A DNA stretch of 64,000 nucleotides, from assembly GCA_020847735.1 (NCBI GenBank), contig JADLBL010000003.1, positions 62,001 through 126,000 of the forward strand, in the 5' to 3' direction. The notes beneath the pieces were generated by a model. That model searched no databases and was not told the DNA's origin. It was given only the letters and a program-made list of their open reading frames with translations. Source of the DNA: Candidatus Eisenbacteria bacterium (GTDB taxonomy: Bacteria; Eisenbacteria; RBG-16-71-46). Numbering within the stretch: the stretch's first letter is position 1; each line of letters starts with the position of its first letter. This document shows, piece after piece, positions 16,125 through 25,465 of this stretch. The translations under genes and the position numbers were made by a program.

Positions 16125-18557
16125 TCAGCGAGCTCCGGAGAGCAGGTGACTGCGCGAGGAGTCTAGCAGAAGCACTCGCGTGTTCACGCGCGGATCGTCG
16201 CACGCCAGCTCGATCGGCCCGCTCTCCGTGCGGATGAAACGTGCGAGCCCGTCGGGCCCCGCCTGCACGACCAGCGCTCCGCCCAGGGTGACGAGCGCGC
16301 CGGCCACCGGACGGCCGCCGGCGTCGCGCACCTCGATCGTGTCGGGGGCTCCGAAGTCCGCCGCCGCGAAGTCCGCCGCGAGCGCGACGAACAACGCGTA
16401 CGCCTCGGCGCGCAGCCGCCCGGGCTCGAGCAGCTTCGCCTCCTCCCGGGGCTCGTCGATCCGCGCCAGCGACACGTAGAGCGCCGTCGCCGACGCCTGC
16501 GAGAGCGCGTACTTCGCGCTCTCGCGCACCGGCAGCGAATCGGCGAGGCCGAGCGCCACCAGCGCACCGGCGACCCGCGCGCCCCAGCGCCTGCCGGCCG
16601 CGCTCGAAAAGTAGTGGCCGGCGAAGGGCGCCGCCGCGGCGTGGCCGATCCGCAGGTAGCGATCGGCGCGGAAGCGCTCGGACACCTGCACGCGTTCGAG
16701 CTCGGAAACCGAAGCGTCGCCCTCACGCGTGAGCACGGCCTGCGCACCGGCCGCCTCGAGCAGTCCGGCGAGCGCCCGCGCGACCTCCAGGTTCATCGCC
16801 GAGGCGCGCGTGCCCGAGGGGCCCGAGCCCGCGTCGTCGTCGCCGCCGCCTTCGGGGTCGAGCGTCACGCGGCGGCCCTGCAGCGCGCCGGCGGCGATCG
16901 CCACGTAGGCCGGTGGCCAGGTCGTGTCGGGACCCCAGGCGCGAAAGCCCGCCACGCGTGGGGCGCGGAACGCGCCGCCCGAATCGGCGCGCACGGCCAC
17001 GAAGCCGTCGCGGTTGACGGCGTCGCCCGCGGGCCAGGCGCCGGTGGTCCCGGGCGCATCGCGCAGCGGGGCGGCCTCCGGCATCCGACGGGCGAAGCCC
17101 GTGCGCAGGCCGCCGGGGGCGCGCGCGAACGTCACGCCCAGCGTGTCGGCGCGCGGGCGGCGCGGGACGCGCGCGGCGGGCGCGAGCGCCGGCGCGATGC
17201 GCGCGCGGCCGGGGGCGAACCGGCCGCGATGCCGGAAGTAACCCCAGGCGACCCCGTCCGTGGCCACCACGGTCGTCTCGCGCGGCGCGAGCGGACCGAG
17301 GGCGCGCAGCCGCAGCGGCAGCGGGCCCGGCAGCGGCAGGCCGTCGGCGTCGGTGACGCGCACGCGCGCGGCGAGCGTGCCGCGGCCGTTCCAGCGCCGC
17401 TGCCAGGGCGCGTCCGCGGCGAGCAGGGCCGGGTCCTTGCGCACGCTGAACGCCAGCCGCCGCTCGCGCGCCGAGCCTTCGCCCGCGAGCCGCACGGAGA
17501 CGACGACCTCGTGCCGGCCGGCGGCGAGCGGCGCCGCGGGTCGCGCGGTCACCTGCCCGGACTGCAGGTTCGTCGCCGCCTCGGCTCCGTCCACCCGCAC
17601 GCGCGCCGCGTCGAACGTTCCCGCGACCCGTGCCACGATCAGCGGCCGGCCGGTGCCGAGCAGCGTGTCGGCGGGCAGGGACTCGTCGCCCCGCACCTCG
17701 AGCGTCTCGATCGCCGGCGCGCGGCGCATGAAGAAGCGTGCGATGCCCAGGTAGAGCGCCTCGGCCTCGAGTTCCTGCGCGGCGGGCGTGCGCAGCCGCT
17801 GCTCGACGTCCGGGTTGGTCAGGTAGCTGGCCTCGGTGAGCAGCGCCGCCCCCTCGCTCGTGCGCACCACGAAGAAGTTGCCGGGCAGGAGCCGCTGCGT
17901 CTCGATGCCGAGGTTGCGCACCAGCGCGCGGTGGACGTCGCTGGCGACGTCGTACGAGGGCCCTTCGTCGCCGAGCTTGTAGTAGGTCTGCGTCTCGTTG
18001 ACGTCGTGGCGGCCGCCGGCGTCGGCGTTGTGGTGGATCGAGACGAACAGGTCGGGAGCGAAGGCGTTGGCGATCCGCGTCCGCTCGGTAAGATCGGCGC
18101 GCAGCGAGCTGTCGGCGGGGGTGAGGAAGTCGCGGTCGCTCTCGCGCGTCATCAGCACCACCGCCCCGTGCGCCACCAGCAGGTCGCGCAGGCGCAGCGC
18201 GACGCCGAGGTTCACGTCGGCCTCGGCGGTGCCGTTCACGCCGAGTGAGCCGCGGAAGAACCCGCCGTGGCCCGGATCAATCGCGACGCGCCGGCCCGAG
18301 AGGACCGTGGGGTCCACCGAGCCGAGCGAGTCGGCGAGGGCGACGTACCCGGGCCGCGGTCGTTCGGCCGGGCGAGTCGCCGGCGCCGGCGGCGCCGGCG
18401 GCACGGGCGGGCCCGACCAGGGCGCGGGCGGGCGGACGCCGCACCCCGCGAGCGCGCTCAGGGTGACGAGCGCCAGCCCCGCGGCGACGGCCGCGGCCGC
18501 ACCGTGGCGCGCGTGCGGGCGTGGCGCGCGGCTCTGGCCTGCGGCGGTCGGGTGCAT
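16125..18557 (-). CDS. N-acetylmuramoyl-L-alanine amidase lipoprotein with a second, degenerate amidase-like half
   Basis: 810 residues. A lipobox LAGC (C39) suggests lipid anchoring. Residues ~88-290 form an Amidase_3 domain with a full zinc set: H97 in DPGHGG, E112, H175 in SIHHN, and E242 in LLTEASYL, so it should cleave peptidoglycan stem peptides. Ig-like beta regions follow (~290-540). From ~560 a second amidase-like half appears (VTLDPEGGG, VARALAGLLEAAGAQAVLTREG, YLRIGHAA) in which the zinc His of the first motif is replaced, so it is probably inactive. A carboxypeptidase-regulatory-like beta domain ends the protein. It is divergent from the liv operon. Confidence 0.87.
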   Translation of the reverse strand: MHPTAAGQSRAPRPHARHGAAAAVAAGLALVTLSALAGCGVRPPAPWSGPPVPPAPPAPATRPAERPRPGYVALADSLGSVDPTVLSGRRVAIDPGHGGFFRGSLGVNGTAEADVNLGVALRLRDLLVAHGAVVLMTRESDRDFLTPADSSLRADLTERTRIANAFAPDLFVSIHHNADAGGRHDVNETQTYYKLGDEGPSYDVASDVHRALVRNLGIETQRLLPGNFFVVRTSEGAALLTEASYLTNPDVEQRLRTPAAQELEAEALYLGIARFFMRRAPAIETLEVRGDESLPADTLLGTGRPLIVARVAGTFDAARVRVDGAEAATNLQSGQVTARPAAPLAAGRHEVVVSVRLAGEGSARERRLAFSVRKDPALLAADAPWQRRWNGRGTLAARVRVTDADGLPLPGPLPLRLRALGPLAPRETTVVATDGVAWGYFRHRGRFAPGRARIAPALAPAARVPRRPRADTLGVTFARAPGGLRTGFARRMPEAAPLRDAPGTTGAWPAGDAVNRDGFVAVRADSGGAFRAPRVAGFRAWGPDTTWPPAYVAIAAGALQGRRVTLDPEGGGDDDAGSGPSGTRASAMNLEVARALAGLLEAAGAQAVLTREGDASVSELERVQVSERFRADRYLRIGHAAAAPFAGHYFSSAAGRRWGARVAGALVALGLADSLPVRESAKYALSQASATALYVSLARIDEPREEAKLLEPGRLRAEAYALFVALAADFAAADFGAPDTIEVRDAGGRPVAGALVTLGGALVVQAGPDGLARFIRTESGPIELACDDPRVNTRVLLLDSSRSHLLSGAR

Positions 18558-18583
18558 GCCGCAAGCTAGCTCCCGCGGCGGCG

Positions 18584-18645
18584 GCGCGGCAAGAAGGCTC
18601 CGCGCGATCGAACGCCGCGCCAGGGGGCCTTTGGTCTTGCCGCGC
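18584..18645. repeat. Imperfect long inverted repeat in the amidase/liv divergent region
   Basis: GCGCGGCAAG (18584-18593) and its exact complement CTTGCCGCGC (18636-18645) flank AAGGC...GCCTT arms (18594-18598, 18627-18631). It could be an operator between the divergent genes or a structured leader. No T-run follows on either strand. The rest of the 234-base gap (18558-18791) shows no coding frame. Confidence 0.45.
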
Positions 18646-18791
18646 GCGTCGGCAGCGTGCTACCTCTTGCCGCTCGGTTCCTGCAGGGTGGTGAACCAGC
18701 CCAATTGTCCCTCGTCGCACGTGGCCGCGCGACGCCCGCCCGCGGGCAGCCCGCCGGTTCGTGAGTCGATCCCCAGCACAGGGAGGTCGTC

Positions 18792-20003
18792 ATGAAGTTC
18801 CGCATCGGGTCCGGGGCGCTCGCCGCGCTCGCGCTCGGCGCCGCCATCGTTGCCGCCGGCTGCGCGGGCGGTTCGAAGCAGGACGAGATCGTCATCGGCG
18901 TCTACGGATCGCTGACCGGCAGCGACGCGACCTTCGGCCAGTCCACCAAGTCCGGCGTCGAGGTGGCGATGAAGCAGCTGGCCGACCACCAGGGCGGCAG
19001 GATCGGCGGACTCAAGGTCCGGACCGTGAACGAGGACGACCAGGGCAAGGCCGAGGAAGCGGCCACGGTCGTGCAGAAGCTGATCAACCAGGACCAGGTC
19101 GTCTCGGTGATCGGCGAGGTCGCCTCCTCGCGCAGCCTCGCGGCGGCGCCGATCTGCCAGGCGGCCGGCGTGCCGATGATCACGCCGTCCTCGACCAACC
19201 CGAAGGTCACGCAGGTCGGCGACTACATCTTCCGCATGTGCTTCCTCGACGACTTCCAGGGCCAGACCATGGCGCGCTTCGCGCTCGAGAACCTGGGGCT
19301 CAAGAAGGTCGCCATCCTCAAGGACGTCAAGAGCGACTACTCGGTCGGGCTCGCGCAGTACTTCACCGACGCGTTCACCAAGGGCGGCGGCAAGATCGTC
19401 GGCGAGCAGGCCTATCAGGCCGGCGATCAGGACTTCAGCGCCGCGCTCACCGCGATCAAGGCGCGCAATCCCGACGCCATCTTCATCCCCGGCTACTACA
19501 CCGAGGTCGGCCTCATCGCCCGCAAGGCGCGCGAGCTGGGCATCACCGTGCCGCTGCTCGGCGGCGACGGCTGGGAGAGCGAGAAGCTGCTGGAGATCGG
19601 CGGCGATGCGCTCAACGGCTCCTACTATTCGAACCACTGGGCGCTGGACAAGCCCGACTCGGTCCTGCAGGGCTTCCTCGACGCCTACCGCGCCCAGTTC
19701 AAGTCCGATCCCGACGCGATCGGCGGCCTCGCCTACGACGCCGCCCAGGTGCTGTTCCAGGCGATGGAGAAGCTGGCCGCCGACGATCCGAAGACGTTCG
19801 CCGCGCTCGGCTCGGCGAAGGCCGGAACGCCGGAGCGCAAGGCGGCGCTCGCGAAGCTGCGCGACCTGATCGCGGCGACGAAGGACTTCCCCGGCGTCAC
19901 GGGCACCATCACCCTCGACGCCAACCGCGACGCCTCGAAGCCGGCGGTGGTGATCGAGATCAAGGGCGGCAGGAAGGTCTACAACACCACCATTCAGCCG
20001 TAG
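18792..20003 (+). CDS. livJ: Branched-chain amino acid ABC transporter, substrate-binding lipoprotein
   Basis: 403 residues with a signal ending in lipobox AAGC (near residue 24). A type-1 periplasmic-binding fold follows (IVIGVYGSLTGSDATFGQ, ITPSSTNPKVT). It presents Leu/Ile/Val or a related small ligand to the LivHMGF transporter encoded directly downstream. GGAGG lies five bases before the ATG. Substrate is inferred from the family. Confidence 0.92.
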   Translation: MKFRIGSGALAALALGAAIVAAGCAGGSKQDEIVIGVYGSLTGSDATFGQSTKSGVEVAMKQLADHQGGRIGGLKVRTVNEDDQGKAEEAATVVQKLINQDQVVSVIGEVASSRSLAAAPICQAAGVPMITPSSTNPKVTQVGDYIFRMCFLDDFQGQTMARFALENLGLKKVAILKDVKSDYSVGLAQYFTDAFTKGGGKIVGEQAYQAGDQDFSAALTAIKARNPDAIFIPGYYTEVGLIARKARELGITVPLLGGDGWESEKLLEIGGDALNGSYYSNHWALDKPDSVLQGFLDAYRAQFKSDPDAIGGLAYDAAQVLFQAMEKLAADDPKTFAALGSAKAGTPERKAALAKLRDLIAATKDFPGVTGTITLDANRDASKPAVVIEIKGGRKVYNTTIQP

Positions 20004-20060
20004 CGCGGAGGAACCGGGCGACGCCGGCCGGAGTCCCGGCCGGCGTTCGCGCGAACGGGC

Positions 20061-20963
20061 ATGTCGGAGTTCCTGCAGCAGCTGGTCAACGGTGTGACGT
20101 GGGGAAGCGTGTACGCCCTGATCGCGCTGGGCTACACGATGGTCTACGGCATCCTGCGGCTCATCAACTTCGCGCACGGCGACATCTACATGCTGGGCGC
20201 GTTCGTCGGGCTGTACGCGTCGCGCTTTCTCAACGCCGGCGCCGAACCGTCCCCCGGCAAGGCGCTGGTGGTGCTGCTCGCGAGCATGGTGGTGTGCGCG
20301 TTCATCGGCGTGCTGATCGAGCGGTTCGCCTACAAGCCGGTGCGCAAGTCCTCGCGCCTGGCGGCGCTCATCACCGCCATCGGCGTCTCGCTGCTGCTCG
20401 AGAACGGCGGCGTGCTGGTGTTCGGGGCCGACCCGAAGTTCTTTCCGCAGCTCGTCGTCTCGCACCCCGTCGAGCTCGGGGCGGGAGTGACGGTCAGCAA
20501 CCAGCAGCTCATCGTGCTGGTCGTCTCGCTGGTGCTCATGCTGCTGCTGCGGCTGCTGGTCCGTCACACGCGCGTCGGCAAGGCGATGCAGGCCGTCTCG
20601 CACAACCACATGGCCGCCTCGCTCATGGGCATCTCGGTGGACCGCATCATCTCGTTCACCTTCATGATCGGCTCGGCCCTCGCCGCCGCGGCCGGCGTGC
20701 TGGTCGCGCTGCAGAGCCCGAAGATCGAGCCCTACATGGGCATCATGCCGGGGCTCAAGGCGTTCGTCGCCGCGGTGCTGGGCGGCATCGGCAACGTCCC
20801 CGGCGCCGTGGTCGGCGGCCTGGTGATGGGCGTGGCCGAGGTGCTGGTGACGGGCTACGTGTCGCCCACCTACCGCGACGCGATCGCGTTCGTGCTGCTC
20901 ATCTTCATCCTGCTCGTGCGGCCGGCCGGAATCTTCGGCAAGGCCGTGACGGAAAAGGTCTGA
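20061..20963 (+). CDS. livH: Branched-chain amino acid ABC transporter permease LivH
   Basis: 300 residues, about 8 membrane helices. Characteristic N-terminus (LVNGVTWGSVYALIALGYTM, LRLINFAHGDIYMLGAF) and a C-terminal VLGGIGNVPGAVVGGL loop that contacts the ATPase. The TGA overlaps the livM ATG (TGATG). Confidence 0.95.
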   Translation: MSEFLQQLVNGVTWGSVYALIALGYTMVYGILRLINFAHGDIYMLGAFVGLYASRFLNAGAEPSPGKALVVLLASMVVCAFIGVLIERFAYKPVRKSSRLAALITAIGVSLLLENGGVLVFGADPKFFPQLVVSHPVELGAGVTVSNQQLIVLVVSLVLMLLLRLLVRHTRVGKAMQAVSHNHMAASLMGISVDRIISFTFMIGSALAAAAGVLVALQSPKIEPYMGIMPGLKAFVAAVLGGIGNVPGAVVGGLVMGVAEVLVTGYVSPTYRDAIAFVLLIFILLVRPAGIFGKAVTEKV

Positions 20964-21948
20964 TGCTCCGCCGCGCGCTCGGCCCGGTCGCGCTGCTGAT
21001 CGCGCTCACGGCGCTCAACGTCTGGCTGCCGCGGGCGGTGAACCCCTACTTCTACCAGGTGCTCATCCTGGTCGGCATCAACATCATCCTGTCGGTGTCG
21101 CTGAACCTGGTGAACGGATTCACCGGGCAGTTCTCGATCGGACACGCCGGCTTCATGGCGGTCGGCGCCTACACCTCGGCCATGTTCTCGCTCTCGGTCG
21201 GGATGAAGACCGTCGCCGCGCTGACCCGCGCCGGCGTGCCGGCGTGGGGCGCCGAGGGTGCGATGCTGCTGGTCGCGCTCGTGCTGGGCGGACTCGTGGC
21301 GGCCGTGTTCGGCTGGCTGGTCGGGCTGCCGAGCCTGCGGCTGCGCGGCGACTACCTCGCCATCGTCACGCTCGGCTTCGGCGAGATCATCCGCGTCGTG
21401 ATCCTCAACATCGACGCCGTGGGCGGCGCGCGCGGCCTGCCCGGCATTCCTCACTGGGCCGACTTCTTCTGGGTGTTCCTGGGCGTCGCGGTCGTGCTGG
21501 TGGTCGCGCGCAACCTCGCGCACAGCACGCACGGCCGCGCGATGTTCGCGATCCGCGACGACGAAATCGCCGCCGAGGCCCTGGGCGTGGACACGACGCG
21601 CTACAAGGTCATCGCCTTCGTGCTCGGCGCGTTCTTCGCCGGCATCGCGGGCGGGCTGTTCGCGCACTACCTGTCGTACCTGAACCCGGGCACCTTCACG
21701 TTCCTCAAGAGCATCGAGGTGATCGCGATGGTCGTGCTCGGCGGCATGGGCAGCCTGTCGGGTTCGGTGCTCGCGGCGATCGTGCTGACGCTGCTGCCCG
21801 AGGTGCTGCGGCCGGTCAAGGATTTCCGCATGGTCATCTACTCGCTGCTGCTGATCGTGCTGATGATCACCCGGCCGCAGGGCCTGCTCGGGACGAGCGA
21901 GCTGTCGTGGCGGCGGCTGCTGCGCCGCCGTCCGGCGGGAGCGCGGAC

Positions 21949-21952
<4 letters not shown>
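20963..21952 (+). CDS. livM: Branched-chain amino acid ABC transporter permease LivM
   Basis: 329 residues with 8-10 membrane helices. LivM hallmarks: SLNLVNGFTGQFSIGHAGFM, RLRGDYLAIVTLGFGEI, and VVLGGMGSLSGSVLAAI. Partner of LivH. Start and stop both overlap neighbours by 1-4 bases. Confidence 0.95.
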
Positions 21953-22724
<772 letters not shown>

Positions 22725-22728
<4 letters not shown>

Positions 22729-23435
22729 GCCAGCTCGAAGTCGAGGGCCTCGACGTCTATTACGGCGCCGTGCACGCGCTGAAGGGCGTGTCGTTGCGCG
22801 CCGAGGCCGGCGAGATCGTGACGCTGATCGGCGCCAACGGCGCGGGCAAGACGACGCTCCTGCGCACCCTCTCAGGGCTCGTGCCGGCGAAGGCCGGCCG
22901 CGTGACCTTCGAGGGGCGGGACATCACCCGGCTGCCGGCGCACCGGATCGTCGCGCTCGGCCTGTCGCAGTCGCCCGAGGGCCGCATGGTGTTCGCGAAC
23001 CTCACCGTCGAGGACAACCTCGAGCTGGGCGCCTACCACCGCAAGGACCGCGCGGGCATCCGCCAGGACCGCGAGGCCATGTACCAGCTCTTTCCGCGGC
23101 TGCTCGAGCGCAGACGGCAGCTCTCGGGCACGCTCTCGGGGGGCGAGCAGCAGATGCTGGCGATCGCGCGCGCGCTGATGGCCCGGCCGCGCGTGCTGCT
23201 GCTCGACGAGCCCTCGCTCGGGATCGCGCCGATCCTGGTGCGCGACATCTTCCGCAACATCGTCGAGATCAACCGCCGCGGCGTCACCGTGCTGCTCGTC
23301 GAGCAGAACGCGCACATGGCGCTCGGCGTGGCGAAGCGCGGCTACGTGCTCGAGACCGGACGCGTGGTGCTTGAGGACGCGGCCGACCGGCTGGCCGCCA
23401 ATCCCGAGGTCAAGGCCGCCTATCTCGGCGGCTGA
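22725..23435 (+). CDS. livF: Branched-chain amino acid ABC transporter ATPase LivF
   Basis: 236 residues. Walker A GANGAGKTT, LivF-type SQSPEGRMVFANLTVEDNLELG, signature LSGGEQQMLAIARAL, and Walker B LLLLDEPSLGIAP. Last gene of the five-gene liv operon. Confidence 0.95.
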
Positions 23436-23461
23436 CGCGCGCGGGCCGGCGCGCCGGGCGT

Positions 23462-23494
23462 CCCCCGTGCCCAGGCGAACGTGGTCCACGGGGG
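23462..23494 (+). terminator. Hairpin after the liv operon
   Basis: CCCCCGTG (23462-23469) can pair with CACGGGGG (23487-23494) across a 17-base loop just after livF. There is no U-tract, so it may stabilise the 3' end or need Rho rather than act as a classic intrinsic terminator. Confidence 0.35.
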
Positions 23495-23595
23495 CACGAT
23501 CAGCGACGCGTGGGGGAGGACGAGTTCGCCGACGCTCCACACGCGCGCGGCGCCCGCCTTGCGGCCGGAGAACGTGCCGGGCTAGCGTGCGGGCC

Positions 23596-24993
23596 ATGCC
23601 GACCCCGAAGCTCCGCACCCTGCCCGCCGTCGAGAAACTGCTCGGTTCGGCGCCGCTCGCGGCCGCGCTCGCGAGCCTGCCGCGCGCCGTCGTGGTCGCC
23701 GCCGTGCGCGAGGAGCTGGCCGCCGCGCGCAAGACCCTGAGGCGCGCCGGCGCGGTGGCGCCGGATCCGGAGGCGCTCGCCGCGGCCGCCGCCGCGCGCG
23801 CCCGCGCCGCCGCCCGGCCGCAGCTCGTGCGCGTCCTGAACGCGACGGGCATCGTCCTGCACACGAACCTGGGCCGCGCGCCGCTCGCCGAGGCCGCGCG
23901 CCGCGCGGTCAACGACGTGGCCGCCGGCTACTGCTCGCTCGAGTTCGATCTCGAAGCCGGGCGCCGCGGCGACCGCGGGCTCGGGGTCGAGCGGCGGCTG
24001 CTGCGCCTGACCGGAGCCGAGGCCGCGGCCGTCGTCAACAACGGCGCGGCCGCCGTGCTGCTGGCGCTGACCGCCACCGCCTCGGGACACGGCGTCGTGG
24101 TCTCGCGGGGCGAGCTGGTCGAGATCGGCGGCTCGTTCCGGGTGCCCGAGGTCATGGAGCGCAGCGGCGCCCGGCTGATCGAGGTCGGCTCGACCAACCG
24201 CACCCACCTGCGCGACTACGAGCGCGCGTTCGCCCGCGGCGGCCGCGACATCGCGGCCATCCTGCGCGTCCACCCCAGCAACTTCCGCATCGAGGGGTTC
24301 ACGGCGCGGCCGACGACCGCCGAGCTGGCCGCGCTCGCCCGCCGCCACAAGGTGCCGCTCATCGAGGACCTGGGCAGCGGCGCGCTGGTGGATTTCGCGG
24401 CGTACGGGCTGGGGCGCGAGCCGACGGTGGGCGAGTGCCTCGCCGACGGCGCCGACCTGGTCACGTTCAGCGGCGACAAGCTGCTCGGCGGCGCGCAGGC
24501 CGGGCTCGTGCTGGGGCGCGCGAAGCTCGTCGCGGGCCTCAAGAAGGACCCGCTCGCGCGCGCCCTGCGCGTGGACAAGCTGGCGCTGGCCGCGCTCGAG
24601 GCGACGCTGGCGCTGCTCGAGGATCCCGGGCGGGCGAGCCGCTCCCTGCCGGTGCTGGCGATGCTGACCGAGACTTCCGACAACCTCGGGGAGCGCGCCG
24701 ACCGGCTGGCCGCCGAGCTGACCGCCCGCGTGCCCGGACTCTCGACCCGCGTCGTTACGGGGCACGGCGAGGTGGGCGGCGGCTCGCTGCCGGGCACGCG
24801 GCTCGCGGGCCCGGTCGTCGAGCTGACGCACCCCACGATGCCCGCGCACGAGCTGGAGCGTCGCGCCCGCGCCGCGGAGCCCCCGGTGATCGGTACCGTG
24901 CGGGCGAAGGCCTTCCGCCTCGATGTGCGCACGCTGAGCGATGCCGAAGTCGGAATCGCCGCGACCGCCCTTGGCAGGGCGTTCGCGACCTGA
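23596..24993 (+). CDS. selA: L-seryl-tRNA(Sec) selenium transferase
   Basis: A PLP enzyme converting Ser-tRNA(Sec) to Sec-tRNA(Sec) with selenophosphate. 465 residues. N-terminal domain RTLPAVEKLLGSA, then the conserved VLNATGIVLHTNLGRAPL, SLEFDLEAGRRGDR, and a PLP-lysine K295 in TFSGDKLLGG. Length is normal. selB, selD and a selC tRNA were not found in the window, so the rest of the selenocysteine machinery must lie elsewhere. Confidence 0.95.
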   Translation: MPTPKLRTLPAVEKLLGSAPLAAALASLPRAVVVAAVREELAAARKTLRRAGAVAPDPEALAAAAAARARAAARPQLVRVLNATGIVLHTNLGRAPLAEAARRAVNDVAAGYCSLEFDLEAGRRGDRGLGVERRLLRLTGAEAAAVVNNGAAAVLLALTATASGHGVVVSRGELVEIGGSFRVPEVMERSGARLIEVGSTNRTHLRDYERAFARGGRDIAAILRVHPSNFRIEGFTARPTTAELAALARRHKVPLIEDLGSGALVDFAAYGLGREPTVGECLADGADLVTFSGDKLLGGAQAGLVLGRAKLVAGLKKDPLARALRVDKLALAALEATLALLEDPGRASRSLPVLAMLTETSDNLGERADRLAAELTARVPGLSTRVVTGHGEVGGGSLPGTRLAGPVVELTHPTMPAHELERRARAAEPPVIGTVRAKAFRLDVRTLSDAEVGIAATALGRAFAT

Positions 24994-25465
24994 GGACCGG
25001 AGGCTCGGAGCCTTGCGGGCGCGGCCCGCGACCGCACGCCATTCGGTCCGGCACATCGGCCAGCCGGACGCGCACCGGCGAACCGGAGCGCGGCAGGCTT
25101 TTCCGCCCGCCGAAATCGTTGACCTGCCGGCATCCGCGCCCGTAGAGTGCCGCCCGGCAGGAGTACCCGCAGACGCTTCGACCGCCACAGGCCGCCACAC
25201 GCAGGGAGCCCCCGCTCCCGGTGGTCCGGCGGTGCGTCACGCCTCGGAAAGACCTGCCCGGAGACAGCGCGCACGCAGCCAGCCAAAACACCGAGGTCTC
25301 GGAACTCGGACATCAGTCGCGGGACGACTCCCCGCGGGCGGTGAACGAGGAAGGTCCAGCGTCGGGAAGGACCCGTCCCTCGCGCTGCAGCGGGCATGCC
25401 CGCGGCGCGGGGCGCCCCGTATCCTGCCCGTCCGGCCTCCCTCGTCGCACCAGTGGAGTGCACGG
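24994..25465. other. Non-coding gap between selA and smc
   Basis: 472 bases without a convincing gene. It contains a promoter-like pair (25119-25148) and several short GC-rich self-complementary stretches. I looked for selC (tRNA-Sec), SRP RNA and other tRNAs here and saw none of their diagnostic loops. Most likely it is the smc promoter and 5' leader. Confidence 0.6.
25119..25148 (+). promoter_or_regulatory. Candidate promoter for smc
   Basis: TTGACC (25119-25124), 18 bases, TAGAGT (25143-25148), placed about 320 bases before the smc ATG. A long leader would result. Confidence 0.45.

Noticed and set aside
24994-25465. selC (tRNA-Sec) or SRP RNA after selA
   Set aside because: No CTTCAAA-type anticodon loop, long variable arm or GGAAGGAAGCAGCC-like SRP loop could be found.
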